Assembly: GCA_012861695.1 (NCBI GenBank)
Contig: JAAOOA010000027.1
Coordinates: 20,176,280 to 20,240,279, forward strand
From: Trematomus loennbergii
Lineage: Eukaryota > Chordata > Actinopteri > Perciformes > Nototheniidae
Direction: 5' to 3'
DNA length: 64,000 nt
Shown one piece after another: positions 1-13,779 of this stretch. Positions within the stretch are counted from its first letter, which is position 1. Each line of letters starts with the position of its first letter. Under the pieces are notes generated by a model. That model was not told the origin of the DNA. It made no database searches and saw only the letters and a program-made list of their open reading frames with translations. The translations under genes were made by a program, and so were the position numbers.

Positions 1-1047
1 GAGAATTAGCAGAGTGTACTATGCCACCACTAGCCTCCAAGGATGTGTGACAGGAGCAGAGGAAAGGTTATAAAAGCTCTCTGTAGAATAAAGGAGAATT
101 GGATGAAATGTTCTTTTGGGCCTGGAGGATAACAGTAGTCCACCATTTGCTTGTCAAAAACCTTTAAGCATATTAAAAAAGTGCAGTATCCTTTAATAAA
201 ACTCATACACTCAGTTCTGCCCTTTCCTGCTGCAACCTCTCTCTGGGTCTTCCTTTCAGGGCAAGTGGCTTTGTCAAGAAAATGATAATAACGTTGGGTT
301 TGGTTAGAGTGTGGTCTCGGTGTGTTCCTGAGTTGTGTGGAGAACAGGATGTGGCTATTGGACAAAACATGTTTCAGTGCAATTAGGTTCCCTCTGTGAC
401 AGGAGAGTGGACTAATGATCCAGAAAAAGTATGTCTATGCCTATGTGTGTCCACTGTACATGTAGTTATGTAAATGTAGCATAAGGTATATCTCACAGTG
501 TGTGCTATATTGGTCAAGGTGACTTCTACTGCCAGATAACTGCATTAACAGCAGCGCCCTGTCAGATATCATCACGTCTCTCAGGAGGATCCACAGCTTC
601 AGGAAGCAACAACTACACGTCAATCATGCAGTTGGTAGCAGTCCAGAATGCTCCTTTATAGAAGTGTTACCTGTTATTCTCTAAGGAGCTATTTACTGGC
701 AACAGATCAACAGTATGTATACTGACGGTGTGGAGATTTGATCAACAACTACATTAGTAGAGCTGAAACCATTAGTCGATTGATCTTTTTCTTGATTGTC
801 AGATAATTAAATTCATTATTTAAGAATAAACAAGTGAAATCTAGGTGAGTTTAGGGTCCTCAAATGTAAATATTGGAAGTTTATTTATAGTCTTTTATGA
901 AAGGGAAATTAATACCTTTAGATTTGGACTGTTGGTCAAAATCTAGCAACTTTAAGACATCATGCTTTGGAAACTTTGATGGAGATCTTATAGGCTAAAT
1001 ATTACAATAAATCATCAACATAATTATGAGCAGATGCATGAATGATA
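1..1047. other. no gene seen
   Basis: AT-rich sequence without codon-like structure. A short fragment at about 765-840 (TAGTCGATTGATCTTTTTC) resembles a common teleost dispersed repeat. Confidence 0.6.
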
Positions 1048-1451
1048 CAAAGGTGTGTTTCTCAATGTCGAGGAAGGCTACTCCAGAGCCACTACTACGT
1101 CATCGAGTCCCGCCAAAGGACTGTTCCAATGTTCCAATGTCCAGCATACTTGGAATTCTACCGAGGCCGCGTACTTCGTAGCGAGACATTTCGAGGCTGC
1201 ACATGTGTAGACTCCGCGTTCTTAAAATCCCCACAATGCTTTGCGCACGGACCAATTTCCAAATCTTTGGCGGAAATAGCGCTCCATTTAAGGCGGGGCC
1301 TCGCATATGACGCACACCTGTTAGCCTGTTCCACATTCTTCGTTTTCCGAGGCTAGGAAGGATTCTTGCCTCGCTTCTGAAGCAAGTGACTCGGAAGATG
1401 TGCTACATGTGCTACCAAGCAAGCGTCCTCGACATTGAGAAACACCCAAAG
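1048..1451. mobile_element. small inverted-repeat transposon (MITE)
   Basis: A perfect 20-base inverted repeat, GTGTTTCTCAATGTCGAGGA at 1055-1074 and its complement at 1426-1445, bounds a GC-richer interior. CAAAG occurs directly outside on both sides (1048-1052, 1447-1451) and may be the target duplication. The open frames inside, on both strands, have no recognisable product. Superfamily not assigned. Confidence 0.7.
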
Positions 1452-1668
1452 TATTAGTTGCAGCCCTTTGCACACTTTATGATAATTGTAAATGGGTGAT
1501 AGTGTTGCCAAAAGCTGTATAATATACATTATATATATGTGCATTTAACAACATAAATACGGCTTGCACCTTTAGTACCTGGACTCTTTTGTGCTGACTA
1601 ATGTCTTTTCTATCATTCTCATGTGACTGTCCGTTCATACAGGTGCCATAAAGTGTCTGTCAAAATAA

Positions 1669-1975
1669 CTGTACATTAGGGCTGTGCAATTAATCGTATT
1701 TTAATCTCGATTATGATTTTGGCTTGCAACGATTACGAAAACAACGTAATAAAAAAAATGTAATTATTTTATTATTATATTATTTATTTTTTGGTTTTTC
1801 AGTTGAATTATACTTAAGTTCAGGGTAATCAACTGTTAAAAACATACTGTTCACATTTTTGTTTCAATAAATGGATGTTTTCAAAGTAAATGGATAATCG
1901 TTTTTAATAATCGTGATATCAGTTATTGACCAAAATAATCGTGATTAGGATTTTTGCCATAATCGCACTGTACAT
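1669..1975. mobile_element. hAT-like MITE, second copy with clipped 3' end
   Basis: Same family as the copy at 2865-3327 (shared TAGGGCTGTGCAATTAATCG start and TTTTTGCCATAATCGCA end) with a shorter interior (1677-1967, 291 bp). The 8-bp direct repeat CTGTACAT is kept on both sides (1669-1676 and 1968-1975), but the last eight bases of the right terminus (CAGCCCTA) are missing. Confidence 0.8.
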
Positions 1976-2856
1976 GATGGGATCAGTGTGGAACTTCCAA
2001 AAGTGTATTTTTCTCATGTTTGTCTGTTTGTATTTAGTTTGTGTAACTTTGTTTTTAAAGGTACATAAATAGAGTGTATTTGTTTAGTCACGGATCACAG
2101 CTCTAGATTATAAAGTCATTATCTTTTCCTGTTTATCCAGTGCACTCTGTGGTCCCCGGTGTGACCCTCACATCAGAGTGCAGAGGCAGAGTTAACTAGA
2201 AATATCCAAATCTCTGCTCTGGCACACAGTTTGGGATTTAATATCAACAGGTATAATCCAAAATGTCCCATCAACAAGCGAGCAGCTTACTGTTTTGGCC
2301 GGCACTGCCTGCATTTCATCTGGCACACTGAGATAAAAACAACAACACACACAGTGGGTCGGAGACGGAGAACAGTGCTTAGGAGGGGGGCTTGTTTACC
2401 ACGATGAAATAACTGACTTCTACGACTGGCCTCAGGACATCGATCCAAAGGTCTCTGAATGTACTCGTGCTGCGTGAGAATAGTTCCACGCGGTTAATCA
2501 TACTCCGACTCAAACATGTCTTTGACCAGCGAGCCACATGTATAAGTCTTTCTGTTTTCTATTCAGCATCAAGAACCGTCATTATATGAACGCTTTGGGT
2601 TTTTAAATAGTATTTTATGTATTGTTGTGAGCCTCTATGTTGCATGCTTTGAATGATGTTATCAACTTGTTATATTCATTTGTTTTTAGGGTGACTTCAC
2701 AACATCTGTCCATGGACTACAGATCAAAAACATGCTTATGGGTAACTGGCACTTTGACAAAAATGTCTATCAATGTGCATGAACCTGTTAAATAAATGGG
2801 AAAGTGGAATAATACAATAAATGATGTTAATAGTGTAAATGGAGCTGCTTTTGGTA
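1976..2856. other. no supported gene; an exon-like stretch near 2250-2450
   Basis: Contains short protein-like frames (see rejected items) but weak splice signals. Confidence 0.5.
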
Positions 2857-3335
2857 TCCCTCAGTAGGGCTGTGCAATTAATCGTATTTTAATCGCAATT
2901 ACGATTTTGGCCTGCCACAATTACGAAAACCACATAATCGAAAAAAACGTGACAACATATTTGATCAAATTTATTTTAGTCTAATTTATTTTTATTTATC
3001 ATATTTATATATGTTTAGTAGCTTGTGGAAGTGCGCTCCAAAAATATTTGTTGATCTTGTTTATTGGTATTTATTATTTTTGATATTATTTATTTAAATG
3101 AAATATAAATGTATCATTTATTTTTGTATTGGTTTTTCAGTTGAATTATACGTTCAGGGTAATCAACAGTTAAAAAAATACTGTTCAAATTATTATTTGT
3201 ATTTGTTTCAAAGTTCAATAAATGGATGTTTTTTTAAAGTCAAGAATAATCGTATTTAATAATCGTGATATCAATTATTGACCCAAATAATCGTGATTAT
3301 GATTTTTGCCATAATCGCACAGCCCTATCCCTCAG
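2857..3335. mobile_element. hAT-like MITE, intact, with 8-bp target duplication
   Basis: Element 2865-3327 (463 bp) begins TAGGGCTGTGCAATTA and ends in the inverted form ATAATCGCACAGCCCTA. It is flanked by perfect 8-bp direct repeats TCCCTCAG (2857-2864 and 3328-3335). 8-bp duplications and short inverted ends point to the hAT superfamily. It is AT-rich inside with no ORF. Confidence 0.85.
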
Positions 3336-6300
3336 GGTTATTTATCCTGTCTTGAACTCAAGTCTGCTACAGCAACTCAGATTCTCTTCAACTGCAGTAA
3401 TAGAATTTAAATTAAAAGATTTTCATCTGACTGCAAAGTCTTGAGAAAGAGAAACGACCTTTACCCTGTCTGTTGCAAGATGTAGCACTTAATGCTCAGG
3501 CATCTCAAATCAAGACATGCCCTTTCCTTCTATTTAATCTTTACTTTTAATCAACGCTTTGAACCTAAACACTGTTACAAACGTACTTTTAGCTGTTTTG
3601 CCCTTCGTGTTGCTTCAGGTCACATATCTGTTAGTATTTGCATTCACATCTTTTTGCAATGAGATGTTTGATGTATCTCAATGAATAAAGTCAGATTGTT
3701 CCTCTAATAAAACATGGATTTGAGATTACACTGTGACTCATACTCTCACACACAGCGTGGCTGCTGCTCCATGCTAACATGAGTCAGTGTTGGGAATTTA
3801 AAATTGTATTTTGCAGCATCTGATATGACAGCTGCGGAGGATATTGGTTGGATGTAATAAATACTAAACAATAAGATGGTTAGATGTGCTTGTAAAGTAA
3901 TGCTGGTAAAAAATGATGGAGCGAGGGACAAATTGGAACTGAAAGATTGTTGTATTCAAAGGGACAAATTGGAACTGAAAGATTGTTGTATTCAAAATAA
4001 AAAGTAGTGGTATGTTAAGGTTAAATTCTAACAACGCCGGAGCAGCTATACTGAATAAACACAGACTGTTTGTGTCGGATACATTTAGTCAGACGGTGAC
4101 TATACAAACAGTCTTTGAGTTGTCTATTGGTTTGCCTGTCACAACATCAAAATGTGTTAGCACCTAATCCTGTGTGTGATATTGGCAGAGCAGTGGTTTA
4201 CTATAATCCCAGGACATTGGCTGCAGCCAGGTTGTAATCCAAGGTCAGTCCATCAACCGTGACGGGTCAAGCGCATCGTTATGTTACATAATGTTCACTT
4301 TTAGGGTAATAGGTGATTAAAACCGCTGCAATAGAGCTGACAAGTGTCTCGTTTTACTGGCCTCTTTGTTTGGAAGCGTTCCTAAGCACTATGCCAGCAA
4401 CAGAAAGTAGTGTGCAGGGAAACTCAATCCATTTATTGCCGAGCTGATGAATACAAAATAGAAACAAATCTTCTTAGAGATTTTCCGTCTGAGTCTAACC
4501 ACAAAGGGGAACCTGAATAAAGATCAAATGAATGTGCAGCCACAAATAGACAAGGGAACAAGCAATACAAGCAAAGAAAGGTTTTTAAAGTATATGGTAT
4601 GTGGAAAGAAAAGCAGTGTTTGCAGAAAAACTCAATCCAAGGCAGAGGAATTGACTCACAACTGCAATATCTATATGAGAAGCAATGAAGAAATGATCAT
4701 TTACTATCATAAATACTACATACAACCATGTGTTGGTATTGGGTCAAAGTCATTAGTTATATAACAATATTCTGCAACCTGTTCATGGAGTAAACCTGAA
4801 GAGAATGTCTATTATATTTTATAACATGCATCACTTTTATTATTGTGTTTTTTTAGAATAATGTCAAAAGTATTGCAAGTTGGTCAAGAAAGGATCATAT
4901 GCTGTGTAAACGTTCCTCCTGTTTTACCGTCCTCTCTTTCCTCAAACAACGACACATTTCAACAGCCTGCTGCTCCTGTATTGAGAACATGCACATGCTT
5001 TTAGCTCAGCTTTGATGTGTGTAATGCAAAATGCTAACAAGATTGTCCCCCGCTAACCCAGCTTCCTTTCAGCTTATTCAATACTAAATTGCTTCACAGC
5101 AAATTCAGTTTAATCAATCATAGAGTTATGAAACAACATGTCACCGGGCCACGTGATGTACATAGACAACGACTAGCTCTGATAAGTATTATCTAAAACC
5201 CAAAGCAGAGCAACATATATTGGTATTTTCCCTGTAACAGTTATTGGATGCAATTTGGTATTTTCCAGTTGCTAGTATACAGTCCCTTTTGCAAATGTGC
5301 ACTCAAACATCACAATTTTAGTAGGGATGATACAATGTTAGGTAAGGTATTACTGTATTGATTCTCAAAAACACTAAAACATTTTGAATTCATAGTTTAC
5401 ATGTAAAGATTTATGGCGGACAGTGACGCACATTGCACCAAAAGGTGTTACAGGGACTGTAACAGCATCAACAAGTTTTTTCAATTTTATGCAGATGTGA
5501 TCTTTATTCTATCGACAATTTTCAGAAAACTATATTTTTGAATATATTACAATATATGGACTCTCTTACCGTGTCGTTATATATAGCAGTACATTTAATT
5601 GCAACCCCTGCATCATGTAAGCCAGATTTTTGCCAATACAAAGCCCCTTAATTGATATATAAGTTATGTAGCTGCTGAGCTTGTGCCACAAACATTTAAA
5701 ACCCTTAACTTGCATGCTTGGCTCATTCTACATCTGCATAAAATATATTTGAAATGATGAGACAGCTAGCTATTAAAGCGTATTAAATCAATTAAGCTGC
5801 ACAGCTGTTGTGACATCCTGAACTCTGCTTTATTTATATCTAAATGTTCCCCTCTCAATGCTTTATTTCCTATTGTTAAAACATTCAGCGGCTACTTCAC
5901 AAAAGGTTTCAGTCTATCTGAATCGACAACCACAGTCACACAATAGTCCTTTACAAACATGGACCATGGACAATGTGCTCAACATCCCATCTCCCAAAAA
6001 AGAATCATTAGAAATCCTCTTCTGTAATATAAGCCTCATTCTATGAAACACAAGAGGGACAAACGCTTCACATTCAAACAAATGGCAGCACAGTTCTAGG
6101 TAGCACACATTAAACAACATGTGCTAATAAACACTGCATTGCGCCCTTCATCAATTCAGACCGTCTAAACTTGTATTCCTTTATACTGCTCTCTCTCGCT
6201 CTCTTATTAACAAATGGGTGCTGAGCTTTAACAAATGAGTCTGCAGATGAGAGGGAGTTGGTACACAGTAAATCACACAGACACCCACTGACACAGGAGA

Positions 6301-7639
6301 TATTAGGAAACAAACACACATAAAAGAGCAATGTCCTTGGGGAGGGGGTGACATGGCTGTTCAATAGATGACTCAGCCTCAGGAAATATATTCATATGTG
6401 TCCTAACAACTAAACCATTGTGTTATTTTATCTTTGAAAAACAGGGTTCGTCATTGACGTACAAATGTGTATCTGAAACAGGTCGGACTGTCCTTGGTTT
6501 ATTGGAGGAATACAGAAATATATATTATGTTGGAGTGTGCATGTGAGGGAGGGTTCAATGACACTGGGGACAAACCATGTCCATGAAAAACCTTTTTTTG
6601 GAGACATCTTTTTCAAACATGCTATTTGAGTGATAGACCTGATGACAAAGCTGCCTTAAACTTGCAAAGAGTGAGTCAGTGACTGGAACAGTGAGTGGCA
6701 ATTCATCCAAATGATGAAGATATTAAAAGCCACGGCATGGGTTAGTGAGTAAGTGAGTGAGTAAGAGCATGTGCGTGTACATGCAAGTGCGTAGAAGTAT
6801 TTGTGCCAACAGGAGAATTCTGAAGAGAAGCAATATGCTTGGATCAGTGGGAACGTACACATTTAAACAAAGGTGAACTGGTCTCTTATTACAAGACAAG
6901 CTAAATTAAAACGTGCATGTTGACCGTCCCATACTGTATGGGAGAAAATACAAGCCTAGTGTTAGAGTCTAAACAGGGAGGTTTTAACGAGTTACCCTGT
7001 TTTGTTTAATTCACATTATTGTATTATGTATTGAGTGCAGTTATATTGATTGTCTCATTTCTTATATTGGGTCCACTGATTTCTTTAAAAAGACAAAAGG
7101 ACATTTTTCATCTGACTTGACAGAGCTAATCATTGCCCAATTGGCACAAGCAAAACATACACATAGAGTAACACTATGGCTGCAACTAAGGAAAATGTTG
7201 TTACAGGCAAACATATTGAAATTGTAAGCCAACCAACATATATGGTTATATAGTTGCTGATCGACAGCTGGAACACAAACCACCAAAATACAAAAAAATA
7301 ATTCAGATCCAGTCGTCATGACGCCACTCCGGAGGGATTCCCCGATCATTTCTTAGAGTTTCTCATCAAGGGGGTGTCTCCTGTCCCCGGTACAAATACA
7401 CTGCCTGAGGAAGGCTATGTGTATTTTTTTTTTCATTAACTTTTTTCGGACCACTTATTTATTTATTTTAGTGACGATCCGACCTCCATGCTGCTACTCT
7501 GGTTCAAACTGCATCCACCAAACAATATGATTTATCTCGACCTCCCCAAAATAACCAACATCTGACACGGTGTGAGATGTCTTTTTTAGCTGTTCTGTCC
7601 TCATTTGCTGCGATCTTCTTCATGCAGTCAGTCAAAATG
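3336..7639. other. no gene seen
   Basis: AT-rich intergenic sequence. The only structure is the tandem duplication at 3925-3996 and short open frames with no recognisable product. Confidence 0.6.
3925..3996 (+). repeat. perfect 36-bp tandem duplication
   Basis: The unit starting GGGACAAATTGGAACTGAAA and ending GTATTCAAA occurs twice back to back (3925-3960, 3961-3996) without a mismatch, so it is recent or an assembly artefact. Confidence 0.95.
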
Positions 7640-7897
7640 AATGAATGAATGGGCGTTTCTTTGACCATTTATAGGCAAATATAGGCGTTACGTGAAGCCT
7701 GCAAAAGCTGCGCCGCATTTCGAGTTGATTGTGATTTATAAAAGGGAAACCGGCGTAGGACGTGTCGTATGCAAGTCCTGTGCCGGTACCAGTCTTTTAT
7801 GAATCGGAAAATGTCTGTGCGTATTTATTTGCTTTGTCCTACGTGAGCAACCTTCCCACGTCAATCCTACACAAGGCTTTATAAATGAGGCCCCTGG
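7640..7897 (-). repeat. dispersed teleost repeat fragment
   Basis: Read from the right on the minus strand it begins CAGGGGCCTCATTTATAAAG, a common end of teleost interspersed repeats, and runs through a CG-richer stretch. The left limit is unclear and no target duplication was seen. Confidence 0.4.
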
Positions 7898-8689
7898 TCA
7901 TTAGAGAAAGACTCACAGAAGCAGAGTTACCTTGTTGGAAACTTGGTTCAAAAATCACTTGAATGAATAACCATTCTTCACTTCCACACCTACGCTGATC
8001 CCCCACCATTATGTTAAATGAACACAAGATGAGTCATCATCTTACATAAACTTATTTCATGATTATCATCCAGGTAGAGTTGAAAAATTCACCTCATTTT
8101 CCTTGTTTCCATTTGTCAATTCATCTAAAGTCTATTCACACTCTGAAGCTTTTTTTACTTTTGTCACAAAATGTTTCTGATGCAATAGTATTCTCAAGGC
8201 TCCCTGAATGGAGAGGATGGCACTGACAGCTTTCATCTGCGAATCACTCTGAGGCTCAGTTCTAACGCATACAAGAGCTAAAGACAACAGTGCTTCACTC
8301 TCTGGTTTGAGATGAGAAACATCAAATATGCACAAATGGGAAAAAGAAAAAAAACATTTCAGACAACATCCCCATCTCAGTCACGCTTTGATCAGGAGCG
8401 AGCAGCGGCTTCTTTGTAGGTTCTTGCAAATGCTGCACCGTAGCTCAATATGTGGAAAACCACACACAGGCATAAACGTATGTACAATCAATCAGGGCAT
8501 TAAGTAAACCAACTCCACTATTCACTGTCTCTTCATCAAATCATGAACATAAAGTGGCTATCTTTTTTCTCCACTGGCAACTGTGCATGTCAAGTGTTTA
8601 TTATACTTCATCAATGCCCTCTGGATTTTAATAATCAGTCTTGTTACAGAATATTGGAGACCAATACAATATTTCACTATTTTTCTTTT

Positions 8690-8758
8690 TATATTTACTT
8701 GCATAACTACACTGTAGCTATGTACGTATGACTAATAAACACCTTGAACCTTGAACTA
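8690..8758 (+). repeat. RTE-like LINE/SINE 3' tail fragment
   Basis: ACTACACTGTAGCTATGTAC followed by AATAAACACCTTGAACCTTG is the plus-strand form of the same tail, ending in its CTTGAA-type repeat. Confidence 0.55.
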
Positions 8759-11700
8759 TTCATGAGCTCCTTTGGTATAAGGCAATCCAAAAATAGTTTT
8801 TTTTTAAGAACCAAAAGGTCAACACCACTTCAACATTTTGGGTCCTGATCAATAAACCTGCCATGACTTAGTTACATCCCTTATATGCTTGAGCAAACAC
8901 GTCATTTTGTCCGAAGTCTCTCATGAACATCGATGGAGAGCAAGCCACACCCAGCAATACACCTACAGGTGTGGAGTAAGTTGGATGAATGGTTGACGTG
9001 AAAATCAAAGGGAAGACATAATGAACACACATTTCCATATTTATATTGGGGTTAGATCCGATAATGGCTTTTTAAACATAAATAAAACGGTATAACTTGG
9101 TCACCCATTGGACCCATAACCCACATGACAGGGGAGTTTTTTTATCTGTAATTTATTCCAGTTTGAAAAAGCATGAATGACTATCTGTGATTATTGAACC
9201 ATACTGGTGCTGTTGGTCTCTTAATATTTTGGGAGGCCATCATCCTTTAGGCTCAGCCTGAATGAATACATGCTGAAGGGGTCAAGGATTGTGTCCATTT
9301 GCAGTCCTACAGTAGCATTGAGCAATAACAACATGACCTATTATGCAGGTTCTGGGGAAAAGAACAAATGATCCTATCTAAAGACCTGACTTGGTTTACT
9401 GCATGACATTTTAGTGGAAAGACCAGCATGGAGAAAGCAAAAAAACGAGTAGTTTAGGTTCTATGAATTAGACACTTTTATCTTACTTTACTCCCTAAAA
9501 CACATCCGTCCCTGTCCATATATCTACACACTCATTAGAACCACTAATTACATTGGCAATCAGCAAATCCACACACAATACGGCTTCTTTTCCTGCTTTT
9601 GAATAAAGATAGGCATAGAGCTCCACACCTTAACCCTATTAGCACATCAGAGATCAAGCAGATCAAGCAGAAGCCAACAGGGAGCAGAATCAGTGGCTCA
9701 GTCTGAATCTGTGACTCAACAGAAACTCTCTTCTTTTCTTTGTCGGCTTTAAATCTTTATCCATTCCTCAAAACCTGTCATCCTCTACCGCATTCCTGCG
9801 CCGGAGCTTCTTTTAATAACTATGTCTTTATCTTCCTCTCATGTTTGTCCCTACTGACTCCATGCTGCACACGACTCACCCCTAATGATACCTGCAATGT
9901 ATAGAAATATACCACGGTATTGTATCGGACCAATTATCTGTAGGTAGGTAGATGAGAATGGGCGAGCTACTCTCATAGTTAGCAATGCTATTGATCAGTG
10001 GAGTAGCACACCCAGCAGTGTGAGAGAACATGAAAGGGCCAGCAAATAAATAATAACACATCAGGTTCATAATGTTTAGAGCACTACTATAGACGTTTCT
10101 TCGGTAGACTGTTTGACATTAATTGAGCTATAGCCCACACGGTTGTTAACAGGTTATAGGAAATCTTTAGAGTAATGAAAATGGGGGGCTAAAGCTAGGC
10201 TGAGCAATTAACTAAGCAAACAAATAATAAGCAAAACCAGACAGAGCTTAGGCACATAGGAACCAGATAATGACATGGAAATGAAAAACATCATCAAGAA
10301 GAAGCGAATAAGACAGGTCTGACTGACAGTTGTGTAATGGCAAATCCAATTCAGAGTATGCTTAACAGGTGAAGTCAGATTGTCAATCAATGTTAAACTA
10401 ACGGCGTCAACCTTTTCTCGCTCTATGGCAGCTCTCATGTTGAGCTCCACTGCAGTGCCAGCCATTCAAAGAGCTGTCCATGCCTTGCCCGGCTGACCCT
10501 CATTATAACAGCGCCCACACCCACCACTGTGCGTAATTGAACCCTGGTCCTGCTCATTTGTGCTGCAGGTGTGATAACCCATGAATCACCTCTGCTCTGC
10601 TCTTTATATCGGAAAGTTCAACCCACTGGCTCAGAGGCAAACCTCAAGACTTCAGACCGCAGAGGAAGTTTGAGAGAGATGAAAAGAGAAAAGTATAGAG
10701 CTGTTTAAAATACAGACTGAGATTGAATGTGTCCTTTTTGTTTTATGAATTAGCACCAATCAAATACACACCACTTTCTACTGGTACTGAAATGTAGAAA
10801 GTGGAAGAAAACAAGACTACAGGGATCATTGGAATGTATTCTTATAAATACTGCGCTTAAAAAAAACTCAAGCGTGTAATCAACTTCTCATTTCCTGTCG
10901 TGTTCCCCATAGTCCTGTTTTCTTCCACTGTACCAATATTTAAGTACCGATAAGAACCAGAGTCAACTTTATTGGTACATATTTTCTATAACAAATTGAC
11001 ACTCAATTATAAAAGTTTTACTAAAAAGAGAAGTCGGTAAATCCATGGATTAATAAATATAAATATATTAGAGTAACATTTATGGCTATATTGTCAAGAC
11101 CTATTTACAACACAATACATTTAATTTATTTCCTGTTTTATTATATTTAAAATGGAAGGAAAAAAAACGATTCTATGACATATGTTTTGATATTTAGCCC
11201 TCAGTTTAAACAATAAATGGACAAAGCTGTAAACCTAATTCTAATTTAAATGGCGACCTGCTGGTATAATTGCTTAAATAAACAATGCCTTAAAGAAAAT
11301 GACTGCATTCCTGTTTCCCTGCAAGGTGCCAAGATATGTGTTGGATTCAGACAGCCTGAGAGTGTCTGATGTCTTCTTCACAACACAATATAACAGTAGC
11401 AGCATGTCATTGAGTACGGAGACACAGGTACCGCAGAAAGCCTGTTCCTGTTAACAGCAAACAACAGTTATGAAAGTGATATTTTGATATCCGACTGCAG
11501 TGATCTGAACAGGTTCGGTGTCATTGCAATATGTGGCTCCTGGTAATCAAACACGGCAGGTAAACAAAACCCTGCTGCGGTACAAAACAACCAAGAAACA
11601 TGGCCTGACCCAGGTGTCAGAGTAGAGTGGTATCTTTCAGCCTCGGGAAGGACCTCACACTGCTTTGGAAAACTATAGAAATCTCGTTTTCGGATGCAGA

Positions 11701-12488
11701 CCTTGTGAGCGTGAGAATGAATTTCTGCACATATCCAGCACTCACCTGAGGCGAAAGACCGTAATGACTTTTTATTGCTGCCAAGGCGATGAACACTGAA
11801 TTGAGAGAAGAAGCGAACAGTTCAAAAACCTAATGGATAATTTCCAAATGTGCAATAGAAGTATGAAAGGTTGATAGAGGGCGGGAGTCCAGCTTAAATG
11901 ATCACAGGATGGTATAGGATCATCAAAGGATCATCAAAGCTATAAAATCACAGGTGCAATCGAGCCGCCCTGTCAAGTGATGTAACGTTGCTAACAATTA
12001 AATTATGAGTAGACGTCTAATCTATGGCGTGGCGGACATTTAAAGAGAGTCTTCCTCCACGACTCTAATTAGTGTGAGATGGAAAATCCCTTCCTTGGCT
12101 TAGGTTCAAGGACTCAGATACTTTACCTCTCCCTGCTGAATAATCCAGTCTCAGCCTGAACCTTTGATCCACAGGCAGAAAGAGAATCTAAATTCAGAAG
12201 TCAGACGGCGCTACATCCGGAGAGTGTGACTTCTTGATTGCACCCGACACAATGATCTATCTGGTCGAATAGAAGCAAGAAGTGAAAATAAGGACTATCA
12301 ATTCATGACACTGCCTGAGAACAGTCGCAGTACAATATCTCGTGTGAATGATGTGCTACCGTGGAGTGTTACAAGGACTTGAGAGCTTGATCTAAAATAT
12401 AATTATAATTTTAATGGCATGTCGTCAGAGTTTAGAGGGGTCGTAAACTACTCAATCAGCTCTACAAAGTGAACGGACACGCTAAAGG

Positions 12489-12510
12489 TCTCTCTCTCTC
12501 TCTCTCTCTT
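12489..12510 (+). repeat. (TC)n microsatellite
   Basis: Eleven TC dinucleotides in a row. Confidence 0.9.
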
Positions 12511-13326
12511 GCATGTACTTTAAATAATGAAACATAGCAGAAAATGATCGGTTCAAATTAAGGTTAGACCGCTCTAAAGCAAATATATTTCTTAATTAAA
12601 TTCCGGATATCTTCTGGCTTGTTAAATAACTCAAACCAGTCTAACAACCGACATTGCTGTGCAATTAGTATAGCATTTCTATATCCCATCTGTATTTTGT
12701 AATGTGGTAAAACATGTAAAAATGGCACAGCAGCATGGGGGGGAATGTTGTATATGTGCTGCAATTGCACCAGTCTTTGTTGACAATGCTAGTCAGGGTA
12801 ATTAGATCAATTCAGATGAGAAGCATTTATTGTCATTATACAAGAACAAGTCCTTTTAAGGTGCCATCAAAACATTCAGAATAGACAACATACAACAAAG
12901 ACACGCAGCATTCATACTGTACATACATACAATAATAATAATAATAATATATAATATGGATGAACTTGTTTCTGTCTCTTTTGTATCTGGATACCAACAA
13001 TCAGGTGAGAAACCTAACAAGCCTATCACCCCCTCTTTGAAGATATTCAAATGTGGAAAAAGGGTTAGGGTTAGGGGTTATGGTTAGTCAAACAGATAGC
13101 AGGCGTAAATGAACTTTTGAGCCGTCTTCACAACCTTCTGTATTATTTACACATTTGCAAGGAAAAATTCAACACTTCTTGTCTTTCTACATAATAAATG
13201 AGGTGGAAATTCGCCAACAGCCATTTCCACTTGATATAATCTTTCCACTGTTCTGACAGCACACACTGAATAAGACATAAACAACAACAGATGCAAAACT
13301 CTGCAGGATGCCTTGTTTAATCCTAT

Positions 13327-13550
<224 letters not shown>

Positions 13551-13779
13551 CTGATCCTGGAGGTCGGCCCTGTGTGGAAGGGTGATCACTAAGAGCGTGG
13601 CAGCAGTGATGAGGGAACACAGGCGTCCTCACCTAACCTGAGCGAGCAGGTGCAGTGAGGCAGCAAACTTAAATTCTGCTGTTTTTTTTTCTGTCAATTC
13701 CTTTTCTTAGCAATTGTTCGTGTCTGTGTTGTTATGGCAACAGCATAAACAGCAGATTAAGCATGCTTTCTTCCAAAGC

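Noticed and set aside
1042..1356. 104-codon plus-strand frame and 78-codon antisense frame
   Set aside because: Both lie inside the MITE with 20-bp inverted ends and resemble no transposase or host protein.
2250..2450. Exon-like stretch with protein-like frames (for example YHDEITDFYDWPQDIDPK at about 2393-2448)
   Set aside because: The acceptor lacks a pyrimidine tract, the donor is weak, the neighbouring open pieces are in different frames and no family is recognised. It could be an old retropseudogene but cannot be supported.
10208..10465. 85-codon minus-strand open frame starting MAGTAVELNMRAAIEREK
   Set aside because: Plausible start but hydrophobic, unrecognised continuation and no convincing splice structure.
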